Source: Plasticicumulans acidivorans
Lineage (GTDB): Bacteria; Pseudomonadota; Gammaproteobacteria; Competibacterales; Competibacteraceae
Length of the DNA: 64,000 nt
Assembly: GCF_003182095.1 (NCBI RefSeq)
Contig: NZ_QGTJ01000003.1
Location: forward strand, 186,001 to 250,000
Reading direction: 5' to 3'
The translations under genes were made by a program, and so were the position numbers. Below are positions 32,201 to 39,903 of this stretch, in pieces (the first letter of the stretch is position 1; every line of letters begins with the position of its first letter). The notes beneath the pieces were generated by a model that saw nothing but the letters and a program-made list of their open reading frames with translations, was not told the DNA's origin and ran no database searches.

Positions 32201-33223
32201 TCAGGATTTCGCCGGCGTCAGGGCTTCCAGCGCCTTGCGCTGAGCCTCGTCCGGATTCGGCTGCTGCTGCAGCCACTGGCGCAGGCTGTCCAGCGCGGCG
32301 CCGGCTTCGGCCAGCCCGGCCGCCGCTGCGCGCTGATACCACTGCACGGCCTGGATGACGTCCGCCGAGACGCCGATCTGTTCGGTGCCGCGGCTCGGAT
32401 CGTAGCTGCGCGCCAGCAGCAGCATCGCCGTTGCATTGTCGCGCTCGGCCGCCGCCTCGAAGAACAGGCGTGCAGCACCGCCATCACCCAGTTCGAGCGC
32501 CTTGCGCCCCCGCTCCAGCAACTCGTCGATGCTGGGCACCGGCGGCGGCGCAGGCGGCGTATCGCTGGCCGTCGCTGGCGCCAGCACCGTCACCTCCACC
32601 GGCGTTTCCGCCGTCGCCCGCGGAAAGCGCAGCGGCCGCAGCGGCTGCGTGCGCACGAACAGCGTGAACTGGCCCGGACGGCTGGCGTGCAGCGTCAGCC
32701 CGGCAAGCGCAGAGGCATCGAGCTGCCAGCGGCCGAGCTCATCGCGCGCCCCCGACGACAGGCTCGCGTCCATCGGCAGGCCACCGATGATGACGCGCTC
32801 ACTGTCTGCATCCAGCCCGCCGTGCAGGTTCAGATCCAGGGCAATCGCCTCGCCGACCGTGCCGCGGGCGGCATGGGCCTCGATCGTCGTCAGCGGCGGC
32901 GTGCCCGACAGCGGCACCGGCTCCTGGCGTGGCCGCCCGAGATCGACCGGCACCGGCGCACTGCCCACGCCCACCGGCGCCGAACCGGGGTGCAGAGCCA
33001 TCGGCGGCTTGATCAACTCGACATTGTTCGCGCTCGGTGTACGCCCCGGCACGATGCCGAAACGGGCCTGCAGCCCCAGCACCCAGCTTTCGAACTCGTA
33101 GCGCACACGCTGTTGCAGATCCGGCGAATTCATCACCACACCGGCCCCCGCCACCACCACCGTACCCACCAGCAACCACATCGTCCTGCGGACTGCGTTC
33201 CCTGCTGGCTTGCTCGACCCCAT
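32201..33223 (-). CDS. Membrane-anchored Sel1/TPR-repeat protein
   Basis: A 340-aa protein. A single N-terminal membrane helix (about 15-33, MWLLVGTVVVAGAGVV) is followed by a Pro-rich stretch, a beta-rich region (about 90-215, LNLHGGLDADSERVIIGGLP) and C-terminal Sel1-like repeats (about 225-335; RGRKALELGDGGAARLFFEA, then a second copy with AVQWYQRAAAAGLAEAGAAL). Sel1 repeats mediate protein contacts. I prefer ATG at 33223 over a GTG at 33235, since AAGG sits 11 bases ahead of it. It is encoded convergent to the TAXI gene in the bridge between the chemotaxis and flagellar operons. The function is not recognised. Confidence 0.72.
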   Translation of the reverse strand: MGSSKPAGNAVRRTMWLLVGTVVVAGAGVVMNSPDLQQRVRYEFESWVLGLQARFGIVPGRTPSANNVELIKPPMALHPGSAPVGVGSAPVPVDLGRPRQEPVPLSGTPPLTTIEAHAARGTVGEAIALDLNLHGGLDADSERVIIGGLPMDASLSSGARDELGRWQLDASALAGLTLHASRPGQFTLFVRTQPLRPLRFPRATAETPVEVTVLAPATASDTPPAPPPVPSIDELLERGRKALELGDGGAARLFFEAAAERDNATAMLLLARSYDPSRGTEQIGVSADVIQAVQWYQRAAAAGLAEAGAALDSLRQWLQQQPNPDEAQRKALEALTPAKS

Positions 33224-33340
33224 ATTCGCTGGCACCTTCTGGCTGACGGCATGGACAAAAGACGGCGCAGTCTACTCGCAGCCGGGCCGCATCAGCCACG
33301 CGGGCGCAGAGGCCCCCGCCGACACGACGGGAATGCCCAT

Positions 33341-33682
33341 ATGAAAAGTGTCATCCAGTTCTTCAATCCCAAACCGCTGCTGGGCATTTTCATCGAGCTG
33401 CCGGGCAGCGGCGACTGGAGTTGCCCCGAGTTCGGCACACAGACCGCGGGCACGGTGGAACTCGTCGACGTCAGCCTGCTCCCCTCGGGACATCTGGTTC
33501 TGACCCTGCAGGCACAGGATGCCAGCGTGCCGAGCGACTGGCTGGGCATGCACGGCGTCATCGATGCTGCGGACGGTTCGATCGCGCTGGATCTGGGGGA
33601 TGGTCGTCATCTGGCGTTCCCGGCCAGGGAGCGCGAGCGCGTCAGTGCATTGTTCCTGCGGCTCGCCAATCGCCAGAACTGA
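33341..33682 (+). CDS. Small protein of unknown function
   Basis: A 113-aa protein with a plausible beta-rich, amphipathic pattern (KSVIQFFNPKPLLGIFIELP, then VELVDVSLLPSGHLVLTLQA, later GSIALDLGDGRHLAF) and a short basic end. The composition does not look like antisense noise. GACGGGA lies about 10 bases before the ATG. It may be read from a promoter inside the Sel1 gene region. The antisense frame covering it is less protein-like. I do not recognise a family. It lies 54 bases before the stop of the convergent transglycosylase. Confidence 0.5.
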   Translation: MKSVIQFFNPKPLLGIFIELPGSGDWSCPEFGTQTAGTVELVDVSLLPSGHLVLTLQAQDASVPSDWLGMHGVIDAADGSIALDLGDGRHLAFPARERERVSALFLRLANRQN

Positions 33683-33736
33683 GTCCCCCACCGCGACACC
33701 CGTGGATGCCGCGTGCGGGAGCCGCTGTGCTTGTAT

Positions 33737-34696
33737 CTACGGCTTGCTTTCGGCCTGCACACGGGCCGCTGCGGCACTGATCAGCGCCGAGGGCTCGACG
33801 ACACCGGCGACCGGCGGATGCCAGATCTTGCCGTAACGCTGCACGATGCGGCTGACGTAGGCCTGGGTTTCCGGGTAAGGCGGCACGCCGCCGTAACGCT
33901 CGACAGCCTTCTCGCCAGCGTTGTAACCGGCCAGCGCCAGCGGTACGTCACCGCCGAAGAACGCCAGCAGCCAGCGCAGATAGGCCATGCCACCACGCAG
34001 GTTCTGCACCGGGTCGAAGGCATCCTGCACGCCGAAGCGGTCCGCCGTTTCCGGGATCAGCTGCATCAGCCCCTGAGCGTTCTTCGGTGACACCGCCGAT
34101 GAACTGAAGCCCGACTCCATCGCCAGCACGGCCAGCACCAGGTCGGGATCGAGCTGGTACTCGGGGGCCATCTCGCGCACCCAGGCGACGATCTGCCGCC
34201 GCTCCGGCGTCGACTCGAAGTCAACGCGCGGTGCCGCCCGATAGGCCACCTGCACGACACCGGCCCCGGCACCCCGCGTCGGGCCGACGCAGCTCGCCGA
34301 TTTCATCTTGACCTTGCCGAAGGCGATCAGCAGGCGTTGCGAGATCGCATCCCCTTTGGCCGCCGCCTTGCGAAACCACGCCGCGGCGAGAGCATCGTCA
34401 CGCGGCACGCCGCGGCCGTTGGCATACATCCAGCCAAGCTGGTACTGGGCCTCGCTGCTGCCGCGACTGGCGGCCAGACAGTAGAGCTGAACGGCCCGGC
34501 CGACATCGCGCGGAATGCCCTCGCCGTGCTCGAAGCGCGCCGCCCACTGCAACTGCGTCGAAGTCGGTGCCCCGCTGAGGCTGGCGACCGACGGCGCTCC
34601 TGCGTGTACGCTGCCCGCCAGCGAAATCGCCAGCGCCGCGAACAGAGCACGCGGGCGCCGCAAACGGGACTTTGCAAGGTATCTGGATCGGTTCAT
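33737..34696 (-). CDS. Lytic transglycosylase with Sel1 repeats
   Basis: A 319-aa exported protein: signal region (about 12-32, ALFAALAISLAGSVHA), two Sel1-like repeats (about 50-125; ARFEHGEGIPRDVGRAVQLY, YANGRGVPRDDALAAAWFRK) and an SLT domain (about 165-295) with catalytic Glu in AVLAMESGFSSSAVSPKNAQ, GLMQLIPETADRFGV and ALAGYNAGEKAV. The ATG used (MNRSRYLAKS) gives a good signal peptide; the longer frame has an unlikely N-terminus. It follows the DUF2802 gene by 71 bases. Flagellar loci often carry such a hydrolase to open peptidoglycan for motor or stator assembly, but a general cell-wall role is equally possible. Confidence 0.85.
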   Translation of the reverse strand: MNRSRYLAKSRLRRPRALFAALAISLAGSVHAGAPSVASLSGAPTSTQLQWAARFEHGEGIPRDVGRAVQLYCLAASRGSSEAQYQLGWMYANGRGVPRDDALAAAWFRKAAAKGDAISQRLLIAFGKVKMKSASCVGPTRGAGAGVVQVAYRAAPRVDFESTPERRQIVAWVREMAPEYQLDPDLVLAVLAMESGFSSSAVSPKNAQGLMQLIPETADRFGVQDAFDPVQNLRGGMAYLRWLLAFFGGDVPLALAGYNAGEKAVERYGGVPPYPETQAYVSRIVQRYGKIWHPPVAGVVEPSALISAAAARVQAESKP

Positions 34697-34767
34697 GCGC
34701 GCATGGTAGCGACAGCACTCGGTCAGACTCCAGCACTGCGCCGGCAAACGACACAATCTGTGCGCAT

Positions 34768-35196
34768 TCAACCTGCTGCGGCGTCCTTGCCCGAGTGCAC
34801 GCGATACAGCAGCTCGGCCTCGCCGCGCGGCAGTCCGCACAGTTCCATCAGATCCTCAAGGCTGGCGCCGCGCGCGGCGAGCTTGCTGGCCAGCTCATAG
34901 GCTCTGCGCTCGACCTCGGTCGACGAGCCGCCGGCCGACGCCGACTCGGCCTGCCGCTCAAGCCCCTCCTCGATACGCGCCAGACGCTGGCCGAGCACAC
35001 CGAGCGCCGCGGCGATACCGCGCACCTCCTGACGCAGCGCCTCGATGGCCGGATCGGCTGCCGGCGGTACCGGTTCGGCCACGACGTCACGCGCCGCCCG
35101 CCAGCGCCGGTACACCGCCAGCGCGATCACCACCAGCAGCACGTCGCTGACCAGCAAGGCGCTGATGGCGATCACATAAAGCAAAGGGAGATTCAT
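34768..35196 (-). CDS. DUF2802 membrane protein
   Basis: A 142-aa protein with one N-terminal membrane helix (about 5-28), a coiled coil (about 45-85) and a C-terminal DUF2802 domain (about 93-135; ELASKLAARGASLEDLMELC, then GLPRGEAELLYRVHSGK). DUF2802 proteins are repeatedly encoded at the end of gamma-proteobacterial flagellar/chemotaxis operons. The function is unknown. It overlaps motB by 4 bases. Confidence 0.85.
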   Translation of the reverse strand: MNLPLLYVIAISALLVSDVLLVVIALAVYRRWRAARDVVAEPVPPAADPAIEALRQEVRGIAAALGVLGQRLARIEEGLERQAESASAGGSSTEVERRAYELASKLAARGASLEDLMELCGLPRGEAELLYRVHSGKDAAAG

Positions 35197-36149
35197 GGAT
35201 TACGCTCCGTGGCGGACGCCTGGGCAGCCGTCGGATCGACCTCGACACCGCTCCGCGGATCAGCCTGCTGATTGAGCACGACGAGCACCACACGGCGATT
35301 GCGCAAGCGCCCTTCGGGGGTGGCGTTGTCACCGATCGGCCGGAATTCGCCGTAGCCGATGGCCGCCATGCGCCCGGGCGCCACGCCGGCATCGCTGAGC
35401 ACGGCAACGACGCTCGCCGCGCGCGCCGCCGACAGTTCCCAGTTCGACGGATACACCGGATTGCGGATCGGCACGTTGTCGGTGAAGCCCTCGACCTGCA
35501 CGCGGTTCGGAAAGCCATCCAGCACGCCGGCGATGCGCTTGAGCGGCTCGATCGCCTGCGCGTTGAGCTGGGCACTGCCGCTCTGAAACAGCAGGTTGTC
35601 CTTGATTTCGAGCTCGACCCAGTTCTTCTCGCGGCGCACCGCCATCTGATCGAAATGGATCATCTCGGCCACCGCGTTGCGCAGCCCCGCCTCGATGCGG
35701 GCCAGCGGATCAGCAACCGGCGGCTTGCGCTCGGCAGGCGTGGCGGGAGGCTCGGCGGCCGAGGCCGACGCGGCCGGTTCAGTGGTGGTTTTGTCGCCCT
35801 CACCGCTCGGCCGGTCGAGCACCGGTCGCAGGTCCGGGCGTACCGGTGGTGTCGGCAGCGGCCGCAGATCCGGCGCGATCAGATTGACCTTGCGCCCGTC
35901 CTGCGGATCGGACAGCGCCCGCGGCGATTCGCCGATCGGCAGCGTGCCGCCGGTGGCCGACGGCGAGCGGAAGGCGGCGATCAGGTTCTCCGACAGCACG
36001 CGATACTTGCCGGCATTGACCGAGGAAATCGCGTACATGACGACGAAGAACGCAAACAGCAGCGTGATGAAATCGGCGTACGACACCAGCCAGCGCTCGT
36101 GATTCTCGGGCTCGTCGTGGTGCAGGTGGCGGCGGCGGGCAGCAGGCAC
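35193..36149 (-). CDS. motB: MotB flagellar stator protein (MotD-like)
   Basis: A 318-aa stator subunit. A single membrane helix carries the proton-relay Asp in SYADFITLLFAFFVVMYAIS (about 25-44). A long Pro/Ala/Glu linker follows, then an OmpA-like peptidoglycan-binding domain (about 180-300; VQVEGFTDNVPIRNPVYPSN, then ELSAARAASVVAVLSDAGV). Chemotaxis-locus MotB in Pseudomonas is called MotD and pairs with MotC. It is downstream of motA with a 9-base gap and overlaps the DUF2802 gene by 4 bases. Confidence 0.94.
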   Translation of the reverse strand: MPAARRRHLHHDEPENHERWLVSYADFITLLFAFFVVMYAISSVNAGKYRVLSENLIAAFRSPSATGGTLPIGESPRALSDPQDGRKVNLIAPDLRPLPTPPVRPDLRPVLDRPSGEGDKTTTEPAASASAAEPPATPAERKPPVADPLARIEAGLRNAVAEMIHFDQMAVRREKNWVELEIKDNLLFQSGSAQLNAQAIEPLKRIAGVLDGFPNRVQVEGFTDNVPIRNPVYPSNWELSAARAASVVAVLSDAGVAPGRMAAIGYGEFRPIGDNATPEGRLRNRRVVLVVLNQQADPRSGVEVDPTAAQASATERNP

Positions 36150-36158
36150 GATCCCTTG

Positions 36159-36902
36159 TCACTCCTGGATGAAGCCGCGCAGGCGCAGCTCGATGTTGCG
36201 CGGATTCTCGCCGCTGGCGATGGCGATGATGCCTTCGATGACCATTTCACCGAGCTGCGACTGGCCGTGAATGATGTGCTTGAGCTTGCTGGCGATCGGC
36301 AGGAACACCAGGTTGGCCAGACCGACGCCGTAGACCGTCGCCACGAAGGCCGCCGCGATACCGCCGCCGAGCTTCGACGGATCGGCCAGGTTTTCCATCA
36401 CGTGGATCAGGCCGAGCACCGCACCGAGGATGCCGATGGTCGGCGCATAACCGCCCATGCTCTCGAACACGCGCGCGGTGCGGTATTCGAAATCCTCGCG
36501 CGCCGACAGCTCCATCTCCATGGTCTGGCGGATCAGCTCCGGCTCACCGCCGTCGACCAGCATCTGCAGTGCCTTGGCGGTGAACGGGTCGTCCTCACGC
36601 TCGATCAGGTCTTCCAGCCCGAGCAGGCCGCCGCGGCGCGCCACATGGCTCCAGCCGACGATCTTGGTGATAGTCGCCTCGAAGGAATGCTGCGGTGGCC
36701 TGAACACCCAGCGCAGCCGCCGCAAGGCACCGCGGAACACCGGCAGCGGACTGCCGAGCAGACTCGCCGCCAGCGTACCGAGGACGACGATGATGAAGGC
36801 CGGCGGATTGATCAGCGCCGCGATGTGACCGCCTTCGAGCAGATGCCCGCCGAGCACGGCGGCGATCGCCAGCAGCAGGCCGAAGACGCTGAGCAGATCC
36901 AT
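36159..36902 (-). CDS. motA: MotA flagellar stator protein (MotC-like)
   Basis: A 247-aa membrane protein with four helices and a cytoplasmic loop of charged residues (about 70-150). The third/fourth helix region GGYAPTIGILGAVLGLIHVM...FVATVYGVGLANLVFLPIAS is the MotA proton-channel motif with its conserved Pro. It forms an A5B2 stator with MotB, driving the flagellar rotor. It starts 12 bases after fliA ends, so both are in the long operon beginning at fliL. Confidence 0.95.
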   Translation of the reverse strand: MDLLSVFGLLLAIAAVLGGHLLEGGHIAALINPPAFIIVVLGTLAASLLGSPLPVFRGALRRLRWVFRPPQHSFEATITKIVGWSHVARRGGLLGLEDLIEREDDPFTAKALQMLVDGGEPELIRQTMEMELSAREDFEYRTARVFESMGGYAPTIGILGAVLGLIHVMENLADPSKLGGGIAAAFVATVYGVGLANLVFLPIASKLKHIIHGQSQLGEMVIEGIIAIASGENPRNIELRLRGFIQE

Positions 36903-36914
36903 GCGCCGCTCCCG

Positions 36915-37637
36915 TCAGGCGGCCAGCCGCGCCCGCAAACGCGAGACGGCCTGGCTGTGCAGCTGACTGATGCGTGACTCGCTGACACCGAGCACCGCGC
37001 CGATCTCCTTCAGGTTCAGGCCCTCGTCGTAGTACAGCGACAGCACCAGACGCTCGCGCTCGGGCAGGGCATCGATCAGGCCGGCAACACTCGCGATCAG
37101 CTGCTCGCGTGCCACGTCCTCTTCCGGCCCGGCCTGCGGCGACGGCAGCCGCGCCAGCAGATCGTCGCCCTCGCCTTCCTCGGTGCTTTCATCGAGCGAC
37201 ACCAGCTTCTGACCGCGGATATCCTGCAGCGCAGCGTGGTAGTCGGCGAGCGACAGGCCGAGCTGCTCGGCGATCTCGGCATCCTGGGCGTCGCGCCCGG
37301 TCTGCGTTTCGATCGACTGGATCGCCGCGGCGACCTCGCGTGCGCGCCGGTGCACCGAGCGCGGCACCCAGTCGCCCTTGCGGATCTCATCGAGCATCGC
37401 GCCGCGGATGCGCAGCTCGGCGAAGGTGGCGAAGCTCGCCCCCTGACTGGCGTCGTAGCGCTGGGCCGCTTCGATCAGGCCGAGCATGCCGGCCTGGATC
37501 AGATCGTCGATCTGCACCGAGGCCGGCAGACGCGCCAGCAGGTGGCAGGCGATGCGTTTGACCTGGGCGGCATGCGCGGTCACCAGCTCTTCGAGCGACG
37601 GAGCGGCGACGGGAGCGTAGGGACAACGCGCGCGCAT
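36915..37637 (-). CDS. fliA: Flagellar sigma factor FliA (sigma-28)
   Basis: A 240-aa sigma factor of the FliA group: region 2 (ARLPASVQIDDLIQAGMLGL and the FATFAELRIRGAMLDEIRKG stretch with DNA melting residues), region 3 and region 4 (RERLVLSLYYDEGLNLKEIG, then GVSESRISQLHSQAVSRL, 180-235). It drives late flagellar and chemotaxis genes. It lies between flhG (18-base gap) and motA in the fliL operon. An anti-sigma FlgM is not in the window. Confidence 0.95.
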   Translation of the reverse strand: MRARCPYAPVAAPSLEELVTAHAAQVKRIACHLLARLPASVQIDDLIQAGMLGLIEAAQRYDASQGASFATFAELRIRGAMLDEIRKGDWVPRSVHRRAREVAAAIQSIETQTGRDAQDAEIAEQLGLSLADYHAALQDIRGQKLVSLDESTEEGEGDDLLARLPSPQAGPEEDVAREQLIASVAGLIDALPERERLVLSLYYDEGLNLKEIGAVLGVSESRISQLHSQAVSRLRARLAA

Positions 37638-37655
37638 CGTGATCGACCTCGCGAC

Positions 37656-38546
37656 TCAGCGCTCGCCGCTACCGAGCAGGCGCTCAAGGAAGAACTGCAG
37701 ATGACCACTCGGCCCGGCCGGCAGCGGCCAGCGCTCGATGGTCTCGGCCAGACGCTGGAAGGCGACCGCCGCCCGCGAGCCGGGGAAGGCCTCGACCACC
37801 GACTGCTGCATCTGCACCGCGCGCTTCAGCTGCGGGTCCTCCGGCACGCCGCCGAAGTAGTCCAGCGTGACGTCGAGGAAGCGGTCGGTGACCTTCAGCA
37901 GCTTCTCGAACAGCTCACGTCCCTCACGGTGGCCGGCGACACGGTTGGCCAGCACATGGAAGCGGTCGACACCGAAGTCGCGCGACAGCAGCTTGATCAG
38001 CGCGTAGGCGTCGGTCAGCGAGGCCGGCTCGTTGCAGACGACGACGATGATCTCCTGCGAGGCGCGGGCAAAGGTGATGACGCTGTCGGAAATACCTGCC
38101 GCGCAGTCGACCAGCAGCACATCGAAGGCATCCGACAGCTCGGAAAAGGCGCTGATGACACCGGCGTGCTCGGCCGGCGACAACTCCGCCATGCGCTTGA
38201 CGCCGGAGCTGGCCGGAACGATGCGGACATCGTGCGGCCCGGTCAGCAGGATCTCTTCGAGCGTGCGCTCACCAGCGAGCACGTGCGACAGGTTCCACAC
38301 CGGGTGCAGGCCGAGCAGCACGTCGATATTGGCGAGGCCGAGGTCGGCGTCGAGCAGCAGCACGCGCTTGCGTGCCTGCGCCATCGCCACGGCCAGATTG
38401 ATGCTGGTATTGGTCTTGCCGACCCCGCCCTTGCCGCTGGCCACGCAGATCACCCGTACCGGACTCGGGCGGGCGAGGCTGCGCAGTCCCGCGGCCTGGT
38501 CGCTGGCGGCCATGTCAGAGGCTGGCATTCGCAACTCTCCTTCCAT
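37656..38546 (-). CDS. flhG: Flagellar number regulator FlhG (FleN)
   Basis: A 296-aa MinD-like ATPase, Walker A VASGKGGVGKTNTSINLAVA (about 36-55), then LLLDADLGLANIDVLLGL and LLVDCAAGISDSVI. FlhG/FleN limits polar flagella to one or few and antagonises FleQ and FlhF. Its 5' end overlaps flhF by 32 bases. It is distinct from the ParA-like protein at 29592-30233, which lacks FlhG-specific C-terminal helices. Confidence 0.95.
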   Translation of the reverse strand: MEGELRMPASDMAASDQAAGLRSLARPSPVRVICVASGKGGVGKTNTSINLAVAMAQARKRVLLLDADLGLANIDVLLGLHPVWNLSHVLAGERTLEEILLTGPHDVRIVPASSGVKRMAELSPAEHAGVISAFSELSDAFDVLLVDCAAGISDSVITFARASQEIIVVVCNEPASLTDAYALIKLLSRDFGVDRFHVLANRVAGHREGRELFEKLLKVTDRFLDVTLDYFGGVPEDPQLKRAVQMQQSVVEAFPGSRAAVAFQRLAETIERWPLPAGPSGHLQFFLERLLGSGER

Positions 38547-39861
38547 ACGTCAGCAGCATGGCTTCTTCGGCCACGCTGAAATTACGCGCGCTCGCCAGAT
38601 CGATCGCGGTCTGCAGCAGTTCGTCGGTGCGCGCCGTCTGCAGATCCTCGGGCACACGCTGGCCGTTGGCGATGAAGGCCAGACGCAGGCCGCGGCGATA
38701 CAGCACGCCGAGCACACCGCCGAGACAGCTGGTCTCGTCGAGCTTGGTCAGTATGGCACCGGCCGGGTTGGCACCGGCAAAGGCATCGGCCGCCTCATCG
38801 AGCGTACTGCCCTGGGCGTTGGCCGCCATCACCAGCCAGGTGCGCACTGCCGGCAGTGTCTGCAGCATCGACAGCTGCTGCGCCAGGCGCACGTCACGCT
38901 GGCTCATGCCGGCGGTATCGATCAGCACCAGCTCCTTGTCGGCGAAATCGGCCAGCGCCTGGCGCAGCTCGGCGGCATCACTGGCGATGCGCACCGGCAC
39001 GTCGAGAATCATCGCGAAGGTGCGCAGCTGGTCGAAGGCGCCGATGCGGTAGCTGTCGGTAGTAACCAGGCCGACCTTGCGCGGGCCGTGACGCAGCGTG
39101 TAGCGCGCCGCGAGCTTGGCCACCGTCGTCGTTTTGCCGACGCCGGTCGGCCCGACCAGCGCGACCACGCCGCCCTGCGCCAAAATATCGCCATCATCGG
39201 TGAGCAGACCGGCCCCGAGCTGGGCCAGCGCCGCCTGCCAGGCATGTTCGCCATCGGGCTGCGCCAGCGCGGCGTCGGTCAGCTGATAGGCCAGTTCGGC
39301 ATCGAGGCCGAGCTTGAGCAGGCGCTCCAGCAGCTCGAAGCGCTGCGGCTGCTGGCGCCCGGCACGGCCCCAGGCGATCGAAGTCATCTGCTGTTCGAGC
39401 AGCTCGCGCAGCGAACTGATCTCACGCTGCATCTGCACCAGCACCGGGTCCTGCGCCCAGGCCACGCTCGGCCGCGCGCGGGTGTCGACGGTATCGATGC
39501 TGGGGGCGCGCGATTCGGCCGGCGCTGGCTTGCGCGGCGGCGGCGCGGCGGTTACCGGAGCCGGCCGCGAGGCGGCGGCGAACAGGCCGCTGCGCGCGGC
39601 GACAGGCGCTGCGACCGGTTCGACCGCGGCCACCACCGGTGCGGCCGGCACAGCTGCGGCCGGGGCTGCGGCCTCGGCCGTCTCGACCGCCTGACGCTGC
39701 AGTCCGGCATAGGCGCGCTCGTCGTAGTCGGTCGCGGCGACGATCTCGATGCCGTCTTCGAGTTTGCGGTTGGACAGGATCACCGCATCGGCACCCAGTT
39801 CCTCGCGCACCCGCTTCATGCCTTCACGGATATTTGCCGCATAGATGCGCTTCAGTCTCAT
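38515..39861 (-). CDS. flhF: Flagellar targeting GTPase FlhF
   Basis: A 448-aa SRP-type GTPase: basic N-terminal start MRLKRIYAANIREGMKRVRE, a Pro/Ala-rich variable region (about 85-170), then the NG domain (about 200-445) with G1 ALVGPTGVGKTTTVAKLAAR, G2 VTTDSYRIGAFDQLRTFA and G3 LIDTAGMSQRDVRLA. It recruits the first flagellar proteins to the cell pole. ATG at 39861 matches family N-termini; seven upstream codons are unlikely. It follows flhA by 42 bases. Confidence 0.95.
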   Translation of the reverse strand: MRLKRIYAANIREGMKRVREELGADAVILSNRKLEDGIEIVAATDYDERAYAGLQRQAVETAEAAAPAAAVPAAPVVAAVEPVAAPVAARSGLFAAASRPAPVTAAPPPRKPAPAESRAPSIDTVDTRARPSVAWAQDPVLVQMQREISSLRELLEQQMTSIAWGRAGRQQPQRFELLERLLKLGLDAELAYQLTDAALAQPDGEHAWQAALAQLGAGLLTDDGDILAQGGVVALVGPTGVGKTTTVAKLAARYTLRHGPRKVGLVTTDSYRIGAFDQLRTFAMILDVPVRIASDAAELRQALADFADKELVLIDTAGMSQRDVRLAQQLSMLQTLPAVRTWLVMAANAQGSTLDEAADAFAGANPAGAILTKLDETSCLGGVLGVLYRRGLRLAFIANGQRVPEDLQTARTDELLQTAIDLASARNFSVAEEAMLLTYGRRVANASL

Positions 39862-39903
39862 CGCCGTTTCCTCCCGGACCACCGCCGTCGCGCCGGATAC
39901 CTG

